Part shown: piece by piece, positions 1 to 7,317 of the stretch
Position numbering within the stretch: the first letter of the stretch is position 1
Layout: each line of letters starts with the position of its first letter
From: Erythrobacter sp. CCH5-A1
GTDB lineage: Bacteria; Pseudomonadota; Alphaproteobacteria; Sphingomonadales; Sphingomonadaceae
Direction: 5' to 3'
Assembly: GCF_001557115.1 (NCBI RefSeq)
Contig: NZ_LSKQ01000241.1
Coordinates: forward strand, 1-36,250
DNA: 36,250 bases
The notes under the pieces: model-generated
The model's database searches: none
Told to the model about the DNA's origin: nothing
The model's input: only the letters and a program-made list of their open reading frames with translations
Position numbers and translations under genes: made by a program

Positions 1-1
1 C

Positions 2-439
2 CCCACGCCCGCCGTCCCGGTTCCGCCGATCGCCGATACCCACTGGATGGACGCAGCCCTGACGCCGGGTAGCTGGGTCTACCAGAACTTCGCGCCCGCC
101 GACGGCAGGCGCGCGCTGTTTTCCGATCCGGACAATACCTTTTACTTCGCCCTCGCCTGTGCGGCGGGGCCGGACGGGATGCTCGTGCAGTTCGACCGCA
201 CAGGCTCGCCCGCCAAGCGGTATCTGGCGATGACGATCCGCACCGAAACCACGCAGCGCACGCTGACAGCCGAGCGCTTCGGGTCGCAGATGATCGTCGC
301 CGGGGTTTCCGCCTCCGACCCGCTGCTCGACGCGATGGCGCTCTCCAAGGGACGGTTCGCGGTGGAGGTGGAAGGCGAGGCGACGCTGATCCTCCCCAGC
401 CACGCCGAGGTCAGCCGGCTGGTCGAGGATTGCCGATAA
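2..439 (+). CDS. Hypothetical protein, C-terminal part (cut by window edge)
   Basis: The reading frame is open back to base 2 with no stop, so the ATG at 47 is probably internal and the true start lies outside the window. About 145 residues are visible. They open with a Pro/Ala/Val-rich stretch (PTPAVPVPP) of the kind that links a signal peptide or lipobox to a mature domain, and continue as a small mixed alpha/beta domain with a WVYQNF segment, a single Cys near the middle and a terminal DCR. I do not recognise the family. An exported or periplasmic protein is a guess from the proline-rich leader. No downstream partner gene follows; a repeat element starts right after the stop. Confidence 0.6.
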   Translation, partial: PTPAVPVPPIADTHWMDAALTPGSWVYQNFAPADGRRALFSDPDNTFYFALACAAGPDGMLVQFDRTGSPAKRYLAMTIRTETTQRTLTAERFGSQMIVAGVSASDPLLDAMALSKGRFAVEVEGEATLILPSHAEVSRLVEDCR

Positions 440-552
440 AGCTCGTCTTTGCGAGCGGAGCGAAGCAATCTATGGTCAGAGGGAGCGGCCGGACGCATCG
501 GCGGTTCATGGATTGCCGCGTCGCCTCTGCCAGGCTCCTCGCAATGACGACC
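440..552. repeat. REP-like intergenic inverted repeat
   Basis: The left arm reads CGTCTTTGCGAGCGGAGCG then AAGCAATC. The right arm is the inverse of a CGTCATTGCGAGGAGC...GGCAATC unit. Both match the CGTCATTGCGAGGAGCGAAGCGACGCGGCAATCC-type palindromic element I know from alphaproteobacterial intergenic regions. It begins directly after the stop of the first CDS, the usual place for such elements. A folded transcript would form a long imperfect hairpin that could protect or end the upstream mRNA. Confidence 0.65.
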
Positions 553-621
553 GGGAAAGCGATTCCATACATTAATATCCACAGGCTTGCCCCCAGCCTG
601 TCCACAACCGCGGCGGAAACG

Positions 622-648
622 AAAAACGCCCGAGGTCTCCCCCGGGCG
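622..648 (-). terminator. Minus-strand Rho-independent terminator with no gene behind it
   Basis: On the minus strand the sequence forms CGCCCG plus GGG paired with CCT plus CGGGCG (9 bp, one G-U) around a GAGA tetraloop of the GNRA type, followed at once by TTTTT. This is a textbook intrinsic terminator pointing left. The nearest genes on either side are both plus-strand, so it either ends an unannotated minus-strand RNA starting somewhere between about 650 and 1100, or stops stray antisense transcription. Confidence 0.6.
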
Positions 649-811
649 GCCCGTCTGCACGCCTTTGTGCGGCGAGGAATGAGTATGACGCGGGAAAAGA
701 TTATTTCAAGTCTTGTGCAGCCTCCCGCAATGACTCACATTGCATGCCGAGGCCAGCGGCGAACGCGGCTCTCGGCCCCCGGTGATACGCGGGGTCTGGC
801 TCACAAGCGCG

Positions 812-825
812 AAAGGAGGTGATCC
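812..825 (+). promoter_or_regulatory. 14-nt perfect anti-Shine-Dalgarno complement
   Basis: AAAGGAGGTGATCC matches the full GGATCACCTCCTTT tail of 16S rRNA. Ordinary genes in this window show 4-6 matching bases. The site decides the start at 827. Binding this strong could also hold 30S subunits rather than just start translation. Confidence 0.6.
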
Positions 826-826
826 G

Positions 827-883
827 ATGTCTCATGGTTCAGTAGCGAGGTCGGTGAAGATCCCTACGGAGCATACTCGGTAA
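827..883 (+). CDS. 18-residue small ORF with extended Shine-Dalgarno
   Basis: The ORF encodes MSHGSVARSVKIPTEHTR and ends in TAA. Bases 812-825 (AAAGGAGGTGATCC) are the exact complement of the conserved 3' end of 16S rRNA over 14 nt, and the GGAGG core sits 7 nt before the ATG, an ideal spacing. Downstream come a small GC hairpin and a strong terminator at 937-980, making a compact unit of roughly 150-190 nt. Third-position GC is only about half, far below the neighbouring genes, so this may be a translated regulatory RNA or leader peptide rather than a gene selected mainly for its protein. It carries three basic residues and no hydrophobic segment. I do not recognise it. Confidence 0.5.
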   Translation: MSHGSVARSVKIPTEHTR

Positions 884-936
884 TCCTCTGCCAGAGTAAG
901 GCTACGTGAGCGGCACTTCCGGCCGCTGACCATGTC

Positions 937-980
937 AAGGGCGTTTCCTCCGACGGGCAGGAAACGCCCTTTTCATTTCT
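937..980 (+). terminator. Rho-independent terminator of the small unit
   Basis: A 13-bp perfect stem (aagggcgtttcct with its complement at 959-971) and a 9-nt loop are followed by a T-rich tail (TTCATTTCTT). On the opposite strand no T-run follows, so it acts rightward. It separates the small ORF unit from ilvE. Confidence 0.75.
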
Positions 981-1144
981 TGTCTTTCGAAGGCGCCTCC
1001 GCGCCTTCGTCCTCGGCGCTGCTTCCTTCGCTGCGCTACGGAGCGCCTGCGGCTCGCGCGCGTGCGCTCGCGGTCGCTGCGCTACCGATAATCGTGCCCA
1101 AGTGTAATCTTGCCCTGTGCCTCTCACAGGATTAGGCGCAAACT

Positions 1145-2202
<1,058 letters not shown>

Positions 2203-2221
<19 letters not shown>

Positions 2222-3024
2222 TACCAGCGCCGATCCGCGTCGCCGCGCTCTACCAGTTCACGCGCTTCGACGATCCGCACAGCCTGCAGCCCGCGCTCAT
2301 CGCGGCTTGCGAGGACGCGGGGGTCAAGGGCACGTTGCTGCTCGCGCGCGAGGGGATCAACGGGACGATTGCCGGCCCGGCCGAAGGACTAGCGGCCGTG
2401 CTCGCCCACATCCGCACGCTGCCGGAGTGCACTGACCTCGATGTCAAGTTTTCCGAGGCGCCCGCCATGCCCTTCGGCAAGCTCAAGGTCCGCGTGAAGC
2501 GCGAGATCGTCACCATGGGCGAGCCCGACATCGACCCTCGGCTCAGCGTCGGCACCTATGTCGACGCGCAGGACTGGAACGCGCTGATCGCCGATCCCGA
2601 AACCCTCGTGATCGACACCCGCAACGATTACGAGGTCGCGATCGGCACCTTTGCGGGTGCGGTCGATCCGGCCACGCCCTCTTTCCGCGATTTCCCCGCC
2701 TGGTTCCGCGACAACCGCGAGGCCCTGCTGGCGGGCAAGAAGAAGGTCGCGATGTTCTGCACCGGAGGCATCCGCTGCGAGAAATCGACCAGCTTCCTGC
2801 GCGCCGAGGGCGTCGAGGAGGTCTTTCACCTCAAGGGCGGCATTCTCAAATATCTCGAGCAAGTGCCTGAGGAACAAAGCCTGTGGCAGGGCGAGTGCTT
2901 CGTCTTCGACGAGCGTGTCAGCCTCGGACACGGTCTGGCGCAGGGCACCCACACCCGCTGCCAGCCTTGCGGGCGGCCCTACCCGGCGGGCGGGGCATGC
3001 CCGGTGTGCGGGCCGGACGCCTGA
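2203..3024 (+). CDS. trhO: tRNA uridine(34) hydroxylase TrhO (rhodanese-type, UPF0176)
   Basis: Oxygen-dependent tRNA uridine-34 hydroxylase of the YceA/TrhO family, 273 aa, acting on the wobble base on the way to carboxymethoxyuridine. An N-terminal ferredoxin-like domain (YQFTRF...[16 protein letters not shown], about residues 10-100) is followed by a rhodanese domain with the active-site loop [11 protein letters not shown], whose catalytic Cys is Cys186. The C-terminus ends in two Cys pairs (CQPCG and CPVCG) that look like a small zinc-binding knuckle, common in longer family members. The start overlaps ilvE by 19 bases, so the two are probably co-transcribed. It converges on the SnoaL-like gene with a 12-base gap. 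Confidence 0.93.
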
Positions 3025-3036
3025 CGCAGGCGCGCC

Positions 3037-3483
3037 TCAGGCATAGCTCGCATCGAGTTCCGGCGCGTGCTCCGCCAGCCATGCCAGCGCGGCCTGCACA
3101 TCAGCCTCGGCGAGATCGTAGCAGTCCTGCATCATCGCCACCTTGCCATCGCGAAAGCGCCACAGGCTCGGCGCGGAGAAGTGCAGGAGCGGCCGGTCGC
3201 CCAGCCGATATACTCCCATCGCCCGCGCGGTGACCACATCGGGTCCGAACTCGCGCGCGCCCACGCCGAACCACCAGCGCTGGTCGAAATGTCGGTCGAA
3301 GCCGGCGATCGAGCGGCGGAAGCCCGCGAGCACCGCATCGACCCCGACCAAGTGGCAGGCGAAGGGCACGCCCGAGACGGTGTAGGTTGCATCCTCGACG
3401 ATCAGCGGGCGCAGCGCGTCCCAGTCGCCCGTTGCAACTGCGGTGTCGAAGGCCGCCGTCCAGCGGCGCCACAGGTCGATCAT
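3037..3483 (-). CDS. SnoaL-like (NTF2-fold) polyketide-cyclase/dehydratase-type protein
   Basis: A 148-aa single-domain protein with the alpha+beta cone of the SnoaL/NTF2 superfamily: an N-terminal helix (WRRWTAAFDTAVATGDWDALRPLIVEDATYTVSG), a middle FDRHFDQRWWFG strand and a C-terminal LWRFRDGKVAMMQDCYD hairpin. Its substrate cannot be read from sequence; the fold includes cyclases, isomerases and binding proteins. I start it at 3483, where AAGGAGAG stands 5 bases before the ATG; longer versions of the frame lack a ribosome site. It is divergent from an XRE-type regulator, and an inverted repeat in the gap suggests this gene is that regulator's target. Confidence 0.8.
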   Translation of the reverse strand: MIDLWRRWTAAFDTAVATGDWDALRPLIVEDATYTVSGVPFACHLVGVDAVLAGFRRSIAGFDRHFDQRWWFGVGAREFGPDVVTARAMGVYRLGDRPLLHFSAPSLWRFRDGKVAMMQDCYDLAEADVQAALAWLAEHAPELDASYA

Positions 3484-3519
3484 GTTTCTCTCCTTGCTGA
3501 TGGAGAGATGATCGCAACA

Positions 3520-3544
3520 CAAGGTAATGGACTCAATTACCTTG
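3520..3544. promoter_or_regulatory. Probable operator between SnoaL-like gene and XRE regulator
   Basis: A perfect inverted repeat CAAGGTAAT-ggactca-ATTACCTTG (9-bp arms, 7-base spacer) sits in the 80-base divergent gap, 37 bases from the SnoaL-like start and 20 from the regulator start. Position and symmetry fit a dimeric HTH_XRE site controlling both genes. Confidence 0.6.
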
Positions 3545-3563
3545 AGGTCATATTCGTGGCCCC

Positions 3564-4340
3564 ATGGCCTTCGGACCCGCCCTTGCCCGCTTGCGCCGCA
3601 GCCGCGGCCTCTCGCAGGAAGTCCTCGCCGATGCGGCGGGGCTGTCACAGCGCCATGTCAGCTTTCTCGAGACCGGGCGAGCGCGGCCCGGGCAGCGCAG
3701 CCTTGCCGCGCTGATCGCCGCTCTGGCCCTGCGCGGATGGGAACAGCGCACGCTGGTCGATGCGCTCGCCCCGCAGCCGCCTGCCGGGACGGAGACGCCC
3801 GAGGCGCCTGACCCTGCGCTGGTGACGCTGCTCGCCGAGCGTCTTTCGCCGTGGCCCGCCTATGCCTTCCGCCCCGACGGGACGCTGCTGGCCGCCAACC
3901 GCGCGCTGGGGCGGCTGCTGGAGACCGCCGCGCCGGGCGAGAACCTGTGGGCCGCGACCGCGCCGGCGGGCGGCCCCAACATTTACGATCTGGTGTTCCA
4001 CCCGGCCGGGCTCGGGCGCTGGCTGGAGAACCCGGAGGCGGTGATCCCCGAAACCCTGCGGCGGCTGCGGATCGAGGCGGCGCAGGACCGCTCCCTCACC
4101 CCGGTGCTGCGGCGGATCGAGCGCTATCCGGCGGTGCAGTCGCTGGCGGCGCGCGCGCATCTCTCCGCACCGCCCGTCCTCGTCGAGCGCTATCGGCTGG
4201 GAGCGGAGACGTTGTCGGTGATCTCGGTCATCTCGCACCTCGCCTCGCCCGGGGAATACGAGCTCGACGGGCTGCGGCTCGAGACCTTCCTTCCCGCCGA
4301 TGCGGCGAGCGAGCGGCTGCTGGCGGGGCTGTCCTGCTAG
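3564..4340 (+). CDS. XRE-family regulator with MmyB-like ligand-binding domain
   Basis: Transcriptional regulator of 258 aa. Residues 4-60 form a Cro/C1-type helix-turn-helix (LARLRRSRGLSQEVLADAAGL followed by RHVSFLETGRARP). Residues from about 85 on are an MmyB-like PAS-related domain (WPAYAFRPDGTLLAANRA, NIYDLVFHPAGL) that in homologues binds a fatty-acid-like or other small ligand. The domain order and length are standard for this class, which is usually found beside a single divergent dehydrogenase, SnoaL-like or oxidoreductase gene. The ATG at 3564 lacks a clear ribosome site and lies 20 bases from the operator, in keeping with autoregulation. Its stop overlaps the convergent LysR gene's stop by 4 bases. 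Confidence 0.88.
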   Translation: MAFGPALARLRRSRGLSQEVLADAAGLSQRHVSFLETGRARPGQRSLAALIAALALRGWEQRTLVDALAPQPPAGTETPEAPDPALVTLLAERLSPWPAYAFRPDGTLLAANRALGRLLETAAPGENLWAATAPAGGPNIYDLVFHPAGLGRWLENPEAVIPETLRRLRIEAAQDRSLTPVLRRIERYPAVQSLAARAHLSAPPVLVERYRLGAETLSVISVISHLASPGEYELDGLRLETFLPADAASERLLAGLSC

Positions 4341-5233
4341 GCGCCCGCCAACCCTGTCTTGAACGCATCGACCAGCCAGCTCGCCGCCGGGCCGAGCTTC
4401 GTGTCGCGCCGCCACAGGGCGGAGAGGCGGTAGTGATCGCCCGGCTTCTCGGGCAGGTCGAGCTCGACCAGCGCGCCGCTCGCCAGATCGCCCGCCACCA
4501 TCCCGCGCGGCATGTTGCCCCAGCCCAGCCCCTCCTTGAGCAGCGAGTGCTTCGCGCCCAGGTCCCCCAGCCGCCACGTGCGCGGCGAGAGGACCGAGAA
4601 CTCGCGGCCCTCGGTGAGCGGCGAGCGGTCGGTCAGCACCAGTTGCAGGTGGCGGCGGCTCTCGCCCGGCGCGATGCCTGAACGGGCCAGCGGGTGCGAA
4701 GGCGCGGCGACCGGCACGAGGTCGATCTCGCCGATCGCCTGCCTTTCCAGCGCGGGCTGATCGCCGATCACCGGGCCGCCGATGGCAAGGTCAGCCCCGC
4801 CCTCGATCAGGCACGCCGCGACCGCGCCCAGCCCCTCGATCCTCAGCGTCAGCGCGCAGCTCGGGAACATCCGCCGGAATTCGCCGAGCACATGCGCGGT
4901 GACATCGCCCGGCACCATCACGTCGATCACCAGCGCCAGCGAAGGTTCCTGCCCCGCGTGGAGCGAGCGCGCCTTGGCGAGCAGCGCATCGACCCCGTCC
5001 GAAACGCCGCGCGCCTCGGCCAGCAGGCCCTCGCCCTCGGGGGTCAGCACCGGGCGGCGCGAGCCCTCGCGCTCGAACAGGCTCATGCCGAGCTGCGCCT
5101 CCAGCTGGGCGATGCCGTAGGACACCGCCGAGACCGCGCGCCCCATCGCCTTGGCCGCTCCGCCGAAGCTGCCGTGTTCGGCGACGGCGATGAAGATGCG
5201 CAGTTGGTCAAGCGAGGGATCACCGAGCTTCAT
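4337..5233 (-). CDS. LysR-family transcriptional regulator
   Basis: A 298-aa LTTR with an N-terminal winged helix (LDQLRIFIAVAEHGSFGGAAKAMG, then AVSYGIAQLEAQLGMSLFER) and a periplasmic-binding-like effector domain from about residue 90. It lies back to back with the pirin-azoR-doxX operon, the usual arrangement for an LTTR activating its neighbour. An upstream in-frame ATG at 5260 would add MFGLSEQAR, but that ATG lies inside a 19-bp palindrome that looks like the LTTR binding site, and the shorter MKLGDPSLDQLRIF start gives a normal LTTR N-terminus; I prefer 5233. Neither start has a good ribosome site. The effector may be a quinone or electrophile, judged from its neighbours only. Confidence 0.9.
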   Translation of the reverse strand: MKLGDPSLDQLRIFIAVAEHGSFGGAAKAMGRAVSAVSYGIAQLEAQLGMSLFEREGSRRPVLTPEGEGLLAEARGVSDGVDALLAKARSLHAGQEPSLALVIDVMVPGDVTAHVLGEFRRMFPSCALTLRIEGLGAVAACLIEGGADLAIGGPVIGDQPALERQAIGEIDLVPVAAPSHPLARSGIAPGESRRHLQLVLTDRSPLTEGREFSVLSPRTWRLGDLGAKHSLLKEGLGWGNMPRGMVAGDLASGALVELDLPEKPGDHYRLSALWRRDTKLGPAASWLVDAFKTGLAGA

Positions 5234-5240
5234 GCGCGCT

Positions 5241-5259
5241 TGTTCGGATAATCCGAACA
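5241..5259. promoter_or_regulatory. Near-perfect LysR-type (T-N11-A) palindrome
   Basis: TGTTCGGATAATCCGAACA has 9-bp perfect arms around one base. Its core TCGGATAATCCGA is exactly T-N11-A with dyad symmetry, the consensus architecture of LTTR recognition sites. It lies 80 bases before the pirin ATG and 7 bases before the preferred lysR start, so it can serve both activation of the operon and autoregulation. Confidence 0.65.
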
Positions 5260-5338
5260 TCTTGGCAAGTTTTATCGCAGTTATCTGGAAGACGGTCTCG
5301 GCCTATCTGGGCTTCAACGAAACCCAAGGAGACACGCC

Positions 5339-6040
5339 ATGATCGAACTCAGGCCCTTCAACACCCTCGGCGCCGCCAACCACGGCTGGCTCGATGCGCA
5401 CCACCACTTCTCCTTCGCGGGCTACCACGATCCGGCCCGGGTCCACTGGGGCGCCCTGCGCGTCTGGAACGACGATGCGATCGCCGCCAAGTCGGGCTTC
5501 CCGCCGCACCCGCACAGCGACATGGAGATCATCACCTATGTCCGCGCCGGGGCGATCACGCACCGCGATTCGATGGGCAACCAGGGCCGCACCGAAGCGG
5601 GCGACGTTCAGGTGATGAGCGCCGGCAGCGGCGTCACCCACTCGGAATACAACCTCGAGGACGAGGAGACCCGGATCTTCCAGATCTGGATCATCCCCGA
5701 TGCCCGCGGCGGCCAGCCCAGCTGGGGCGCGCGGCAGTTCCCCAAGGATGACCGCGCGGGCGCCTTCGTGCCCCTGGCGAGCGGCGTGGCAAATGATGAT
5801 GACGCTCTCCCCATCCGTGCCGATGCGCGGGTGCTGGGCGCGACCATCAAGGCGGGTGAGAGCGTGACCTACACGCCTCGCTCAGCCGACCGCCACCTCT
5901 ACCTCGTCCCCGCCACCGGCAAGGTGCGGATCGAGACGGTCGAAGCCAATGCCCGCGACGGCGTCGCCATCACCGGGCAGGAATCGGTGACGATCACGGC
6001 CGTTGAAGACAGCGAGGTCGTGCTGGTCGACGCGGCCTAA
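5339..6040 (+). CDS. Pirin-family bicupin (YhhW-like quercetinase type)
   Basis: A 233-aa two-cupin protein of the pirin family. The metal ligands His57, His59, His101 and Glu103 fall in PPHPHSDMEII and SGVTHSEYN, the same spacing and numbers as in E. coli YhhW, which has quercetin 2,3-dioxygenase activity in vitro. The physiological substrate is unknown; quinone or flavonoid-like ring compounds are plausible. AAGGAGAC precedes the ATG. First gene of a plus-strand operon with azoR and doxX, opposite a LysR regulator. A second, more distant pirin is encoded at 30616. Confidence 0.9.
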   Translation: MIELRPFNTLGAANHGWLDAHHHFSFAGYHDPARVHWGALRVWNDDAIAAKSGFPPHPHSDMEIITYVRAGAITHRDSMGNQGRTEAGDVQVMSAGSGVTHSEYNLEDEETRIFQIWIIPDARGGQPSWGARQFPKDDRAGAFVPLASGVANDDDALPIRADARVLGATIKAGESVTYTPRSADRHLYLVPATGKVRIETVEANARDGVAITGQESVTITAVEDSEVVLVDAA

Positions 6041-6054
6041 CCCCAACCCCCTCG

Positions 6055-6100
6055 GAGCCGGCCGGCTCTCTCCCCCTCTCCCCTTCGAGCCGGCCGGCTC
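6055..6100. repeat. Duplicated 14-bp palindrome between pirin and azoR
   Basis: GAGCCGGCCGGCTC, a perfect palindrome, occurs at 6055-6068 and 6087-6100, with starts 32 bases apart (about three helical turns) and C/T-rich DNA between. It sits in the only sizeable gap of the pirin-azoR-doxX operon. It could be a processing or attenuation hairpin, a pair of regulator sites, or a small intergenic repeat. Confidence 0.55.
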
Positions 6101-6133
6101 CACCCCCTCTCCCAAGCAAAGGAGTTTTCCGAC

Positions 6134-6730
6134 ATGAGCAACATCCTCTACATCACCGCCAGCATCCGCTCGGACGCCGAGAGCGTCTCGCGCCAACTCG
6201 GCCAGAGCATCGTCGACGGCATCGTGGCCAAGACCGGCTCCAGTGTCACCACCCGCGATCTGGCGGCGAATGACCTGCCCTTCGTTAGCGGCGAGCGCTT
6301 TGCCGCGAACCTCACTCCCGCGGCTGACCGCACCTCCGAGCAGGCCGAACTGGCCGCGATCGCCGACACGCTGATCGCCGAGCTTCAGGCTGCCGACACC
6401 ATCGTGATCGCCTCGCCGGTCTACAATTTTGGCCCGCCCGCCACGCTCAAGGCCTGGGCCGATCTGGTCGCGCGCGCCGGGACGACCTTCCAGTACACCG
6501 CGAACGGCCCCGAAGGCCTGCTCAAGGGCAAGAAGGCCTATCTCGCCATTGCCACCGGCGGCACCCCGGTGGGCGCGGACTTCGACTTCATGAGCCGCTG
6601 GCTGACCTTCTTCCTCGGCTTCCTCGGTATCACCGATGTGGAGATCGTCGCGGCTGACGGGATCATGGGCGTCGATGGCGAAGCCAAGATCGCCGCTGCC
6701 AAGGATGCCGCGCTGAAGCTTGCCGCCTGA
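6134..6730 (+). CDS. azoR: FMN-dependent NADH-azoreductase (AcpD/AzoR family)
   Basis: A 198-aa flavodoxin-fold quinone/azo reductase. It shows the N-terminal FMN phosphate loop (ITASIRSDAESVSRQ), the IVIASPVYNFGPPATLKAWADLVARAGTTFQYT block that packs against the flavin, and the IATGGTPVG loop. The family carries out two-electron reduction of quinones and azo dyes with NADH and protects against thiol stress. AAAGGAG is placed about 9 bases before the ATG. Its position between a pirin and a DoxX protein under a LysR regulator supports quinone detoxification. Confidence 0.93.
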   Translation: MSNILYITASIRSDAESVSRQLGQSIVDGIVAKTGSSVTTRDLAANDLPFVSGERFAANLTPAADRTSEQAELAAIADTLIAELQAADTIVIASPVYNFGPPATLKAWADLVARAGTTFQYTANGPEGLLKGKKAYLAIATGGTPVGADFDFMSRWLTFFLGFLGITDVEIVAADGIMGVDGEAKIAAAKDAALKLAA

Positions 6731-6833
6731 CGGGCGGCCTCATGGGCGGGGGGCGGCCGGCAAGGGTCGCACCGTCTCCCGCCCACCCCTTCCTCCTCCC
6801 CTGACTACCACCTTCCTCCCCAGGAGAACCATC

Positions 6834-7256
6834 ATGAACGACATTACTGCCACCCTCCCGCAAACCCCGGCCGCCACCTCGACGCAGGACGCCGTCGCGC
6901 TCGGCGCGCGGCTGCTGCTGGCCACGATCTTCCTCGTCATGGGCCTCGGCAAGCTCGCTGCCGCCGAGGGCACCATCGGCTACATCGCCAGCGTCGGCCT
7001 GCCCTTCGCGACCGGCATCTACTACGCCACCGTCGCGCTTGAAGTGGTGGGCGCCGGCCTGCTGATCGCGGGTTACCGCACCCGTGCCGCGGCAATCGCT
7101 CTCGGCCTGTTCAGCATCCTTGCCGCGGCGATATTCCACGCCGATTTCGCCGACCAGATGCAGTTCACGAGCTTCCTCAAGAACCTCGCTATCGCGGGCG
7201 GCATGTTCCAGCTCGCCGCCTTCGGCCCGGGCCGCCTGTCGCTCGACCGCGGCTGA
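6834..7256 (+). CDS. DoxX-family membrane protein
   Basis: A 140-aa protein with four predicted membrane helices: about residues 20-40 (ALGARLLLATIFLVMGLGKLA), 48-68, 71-90 and 105-130. The first helix carries the DoxX pattern of a small residue-rich helix ending in GLGKLA, and the FHADFADQMQFTSFLKNLAIAGG stretch is typical of the family. DoxX proteins are small inner-membrane subunits often encoded with oxidoreductases; a biochemical role is not settled. CAGGAGAAC precedes the ATG at 6834; longer frames start in non-conserved sequence. Last gene of the pirin-azoR-doxX operon. Confidence 0.88.
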   Translation: MNDITATLPQTPAATSTQDAVALGARLLLATIFLVMGLGKLAAAEGTIGYIASVGLPFATGIYYATVALEVVGAGLLIAGYRTRAAAIALGLFSILAAAIFHADFADQMQFTSFLKNLAIAGGMFQLAAFGPGRLSLDRG

Positions 7257-7281
7257 AGTCTCGATACCCGCAGTAGCAAGT

Positions 7282-7308
7282 GGCCGGGGCGTCGCCGACG
7301 CTCCGGCC
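7282..7308. terminator. GC hairpin between convergent doxX and EamA genes
   Basis: A 12-bp stem (GGCCGGGGCGTC with GACGCTCCGGCC, one G-U pair) and a 3-base loop lie between two convergent stops. The plus-strand tail is only moderately T-rich (CTTCTCGCG). It probably acts as a shared, possibly Rho-assisted, end. Confidence 0.5.
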
Positions 7309-7317
7309 CTTCTCGCG

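Larger units (their letters stand above)
440..1144. other. 705-base region without a conventional gene
   Basis: No ORF here has convincing coding character. It holds, in order: a REP-like inverted repeat (440-552); an AT-richer patch with TATCCACA- and TGTCCACA-like words flanking a small acaggc/gcctgt dyad (578-606); a minus-strand terminator (622-648); an 18-codon ORF with an exceptional ribosome binding site (812-883); a GC hairpin (909-927); a plus-strand terminator (937-980); and a 9-bp perfect hairpin with a CTCC loop (988-1009). The 11-mer cgctgcgctac occurs at 1029 and 1075. The last 60 bases before 1145 should carry the ilvE promoter, which I could not pick out. Confidence 0.7.

Noticed and set aside
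571..606. TATCCACA and TGTCCACA words flanking a small dyad, resembling DnaA boxes near an origin
   Set aside because: Neither matches TTATNCACA fully, there are only two, and no dnaA, hemE, repA or AT-rich unwinding region is nearby.
701..745. Minus-strand 14-codon ORF (MQCESLREAAQDLK)
   Set aside because: No ribosome binding site and no conservation evidence; expected by chance in this length.
801..880. Fragment of 16S rRNA on the minus strand, because of GGATCACCTCCTTT
   Set aside because: Only the last 14 bases match; the adjoining bases do not follow the 16S helix 45 sequence, and the plus-strand reading as a Shine-Dalgarno is better placed.
743..985. SRP RNA, 6S RNA, RNase P or tmRNA in the gene-free stretch
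   Set aside because: The SRP GGAAGGAAGCAGCC-type loop, RNase P GAGGAAAGTCC core and tmRNA acceptor/tag features are all absent; 6S could not be judged but no paired long rod was visible.
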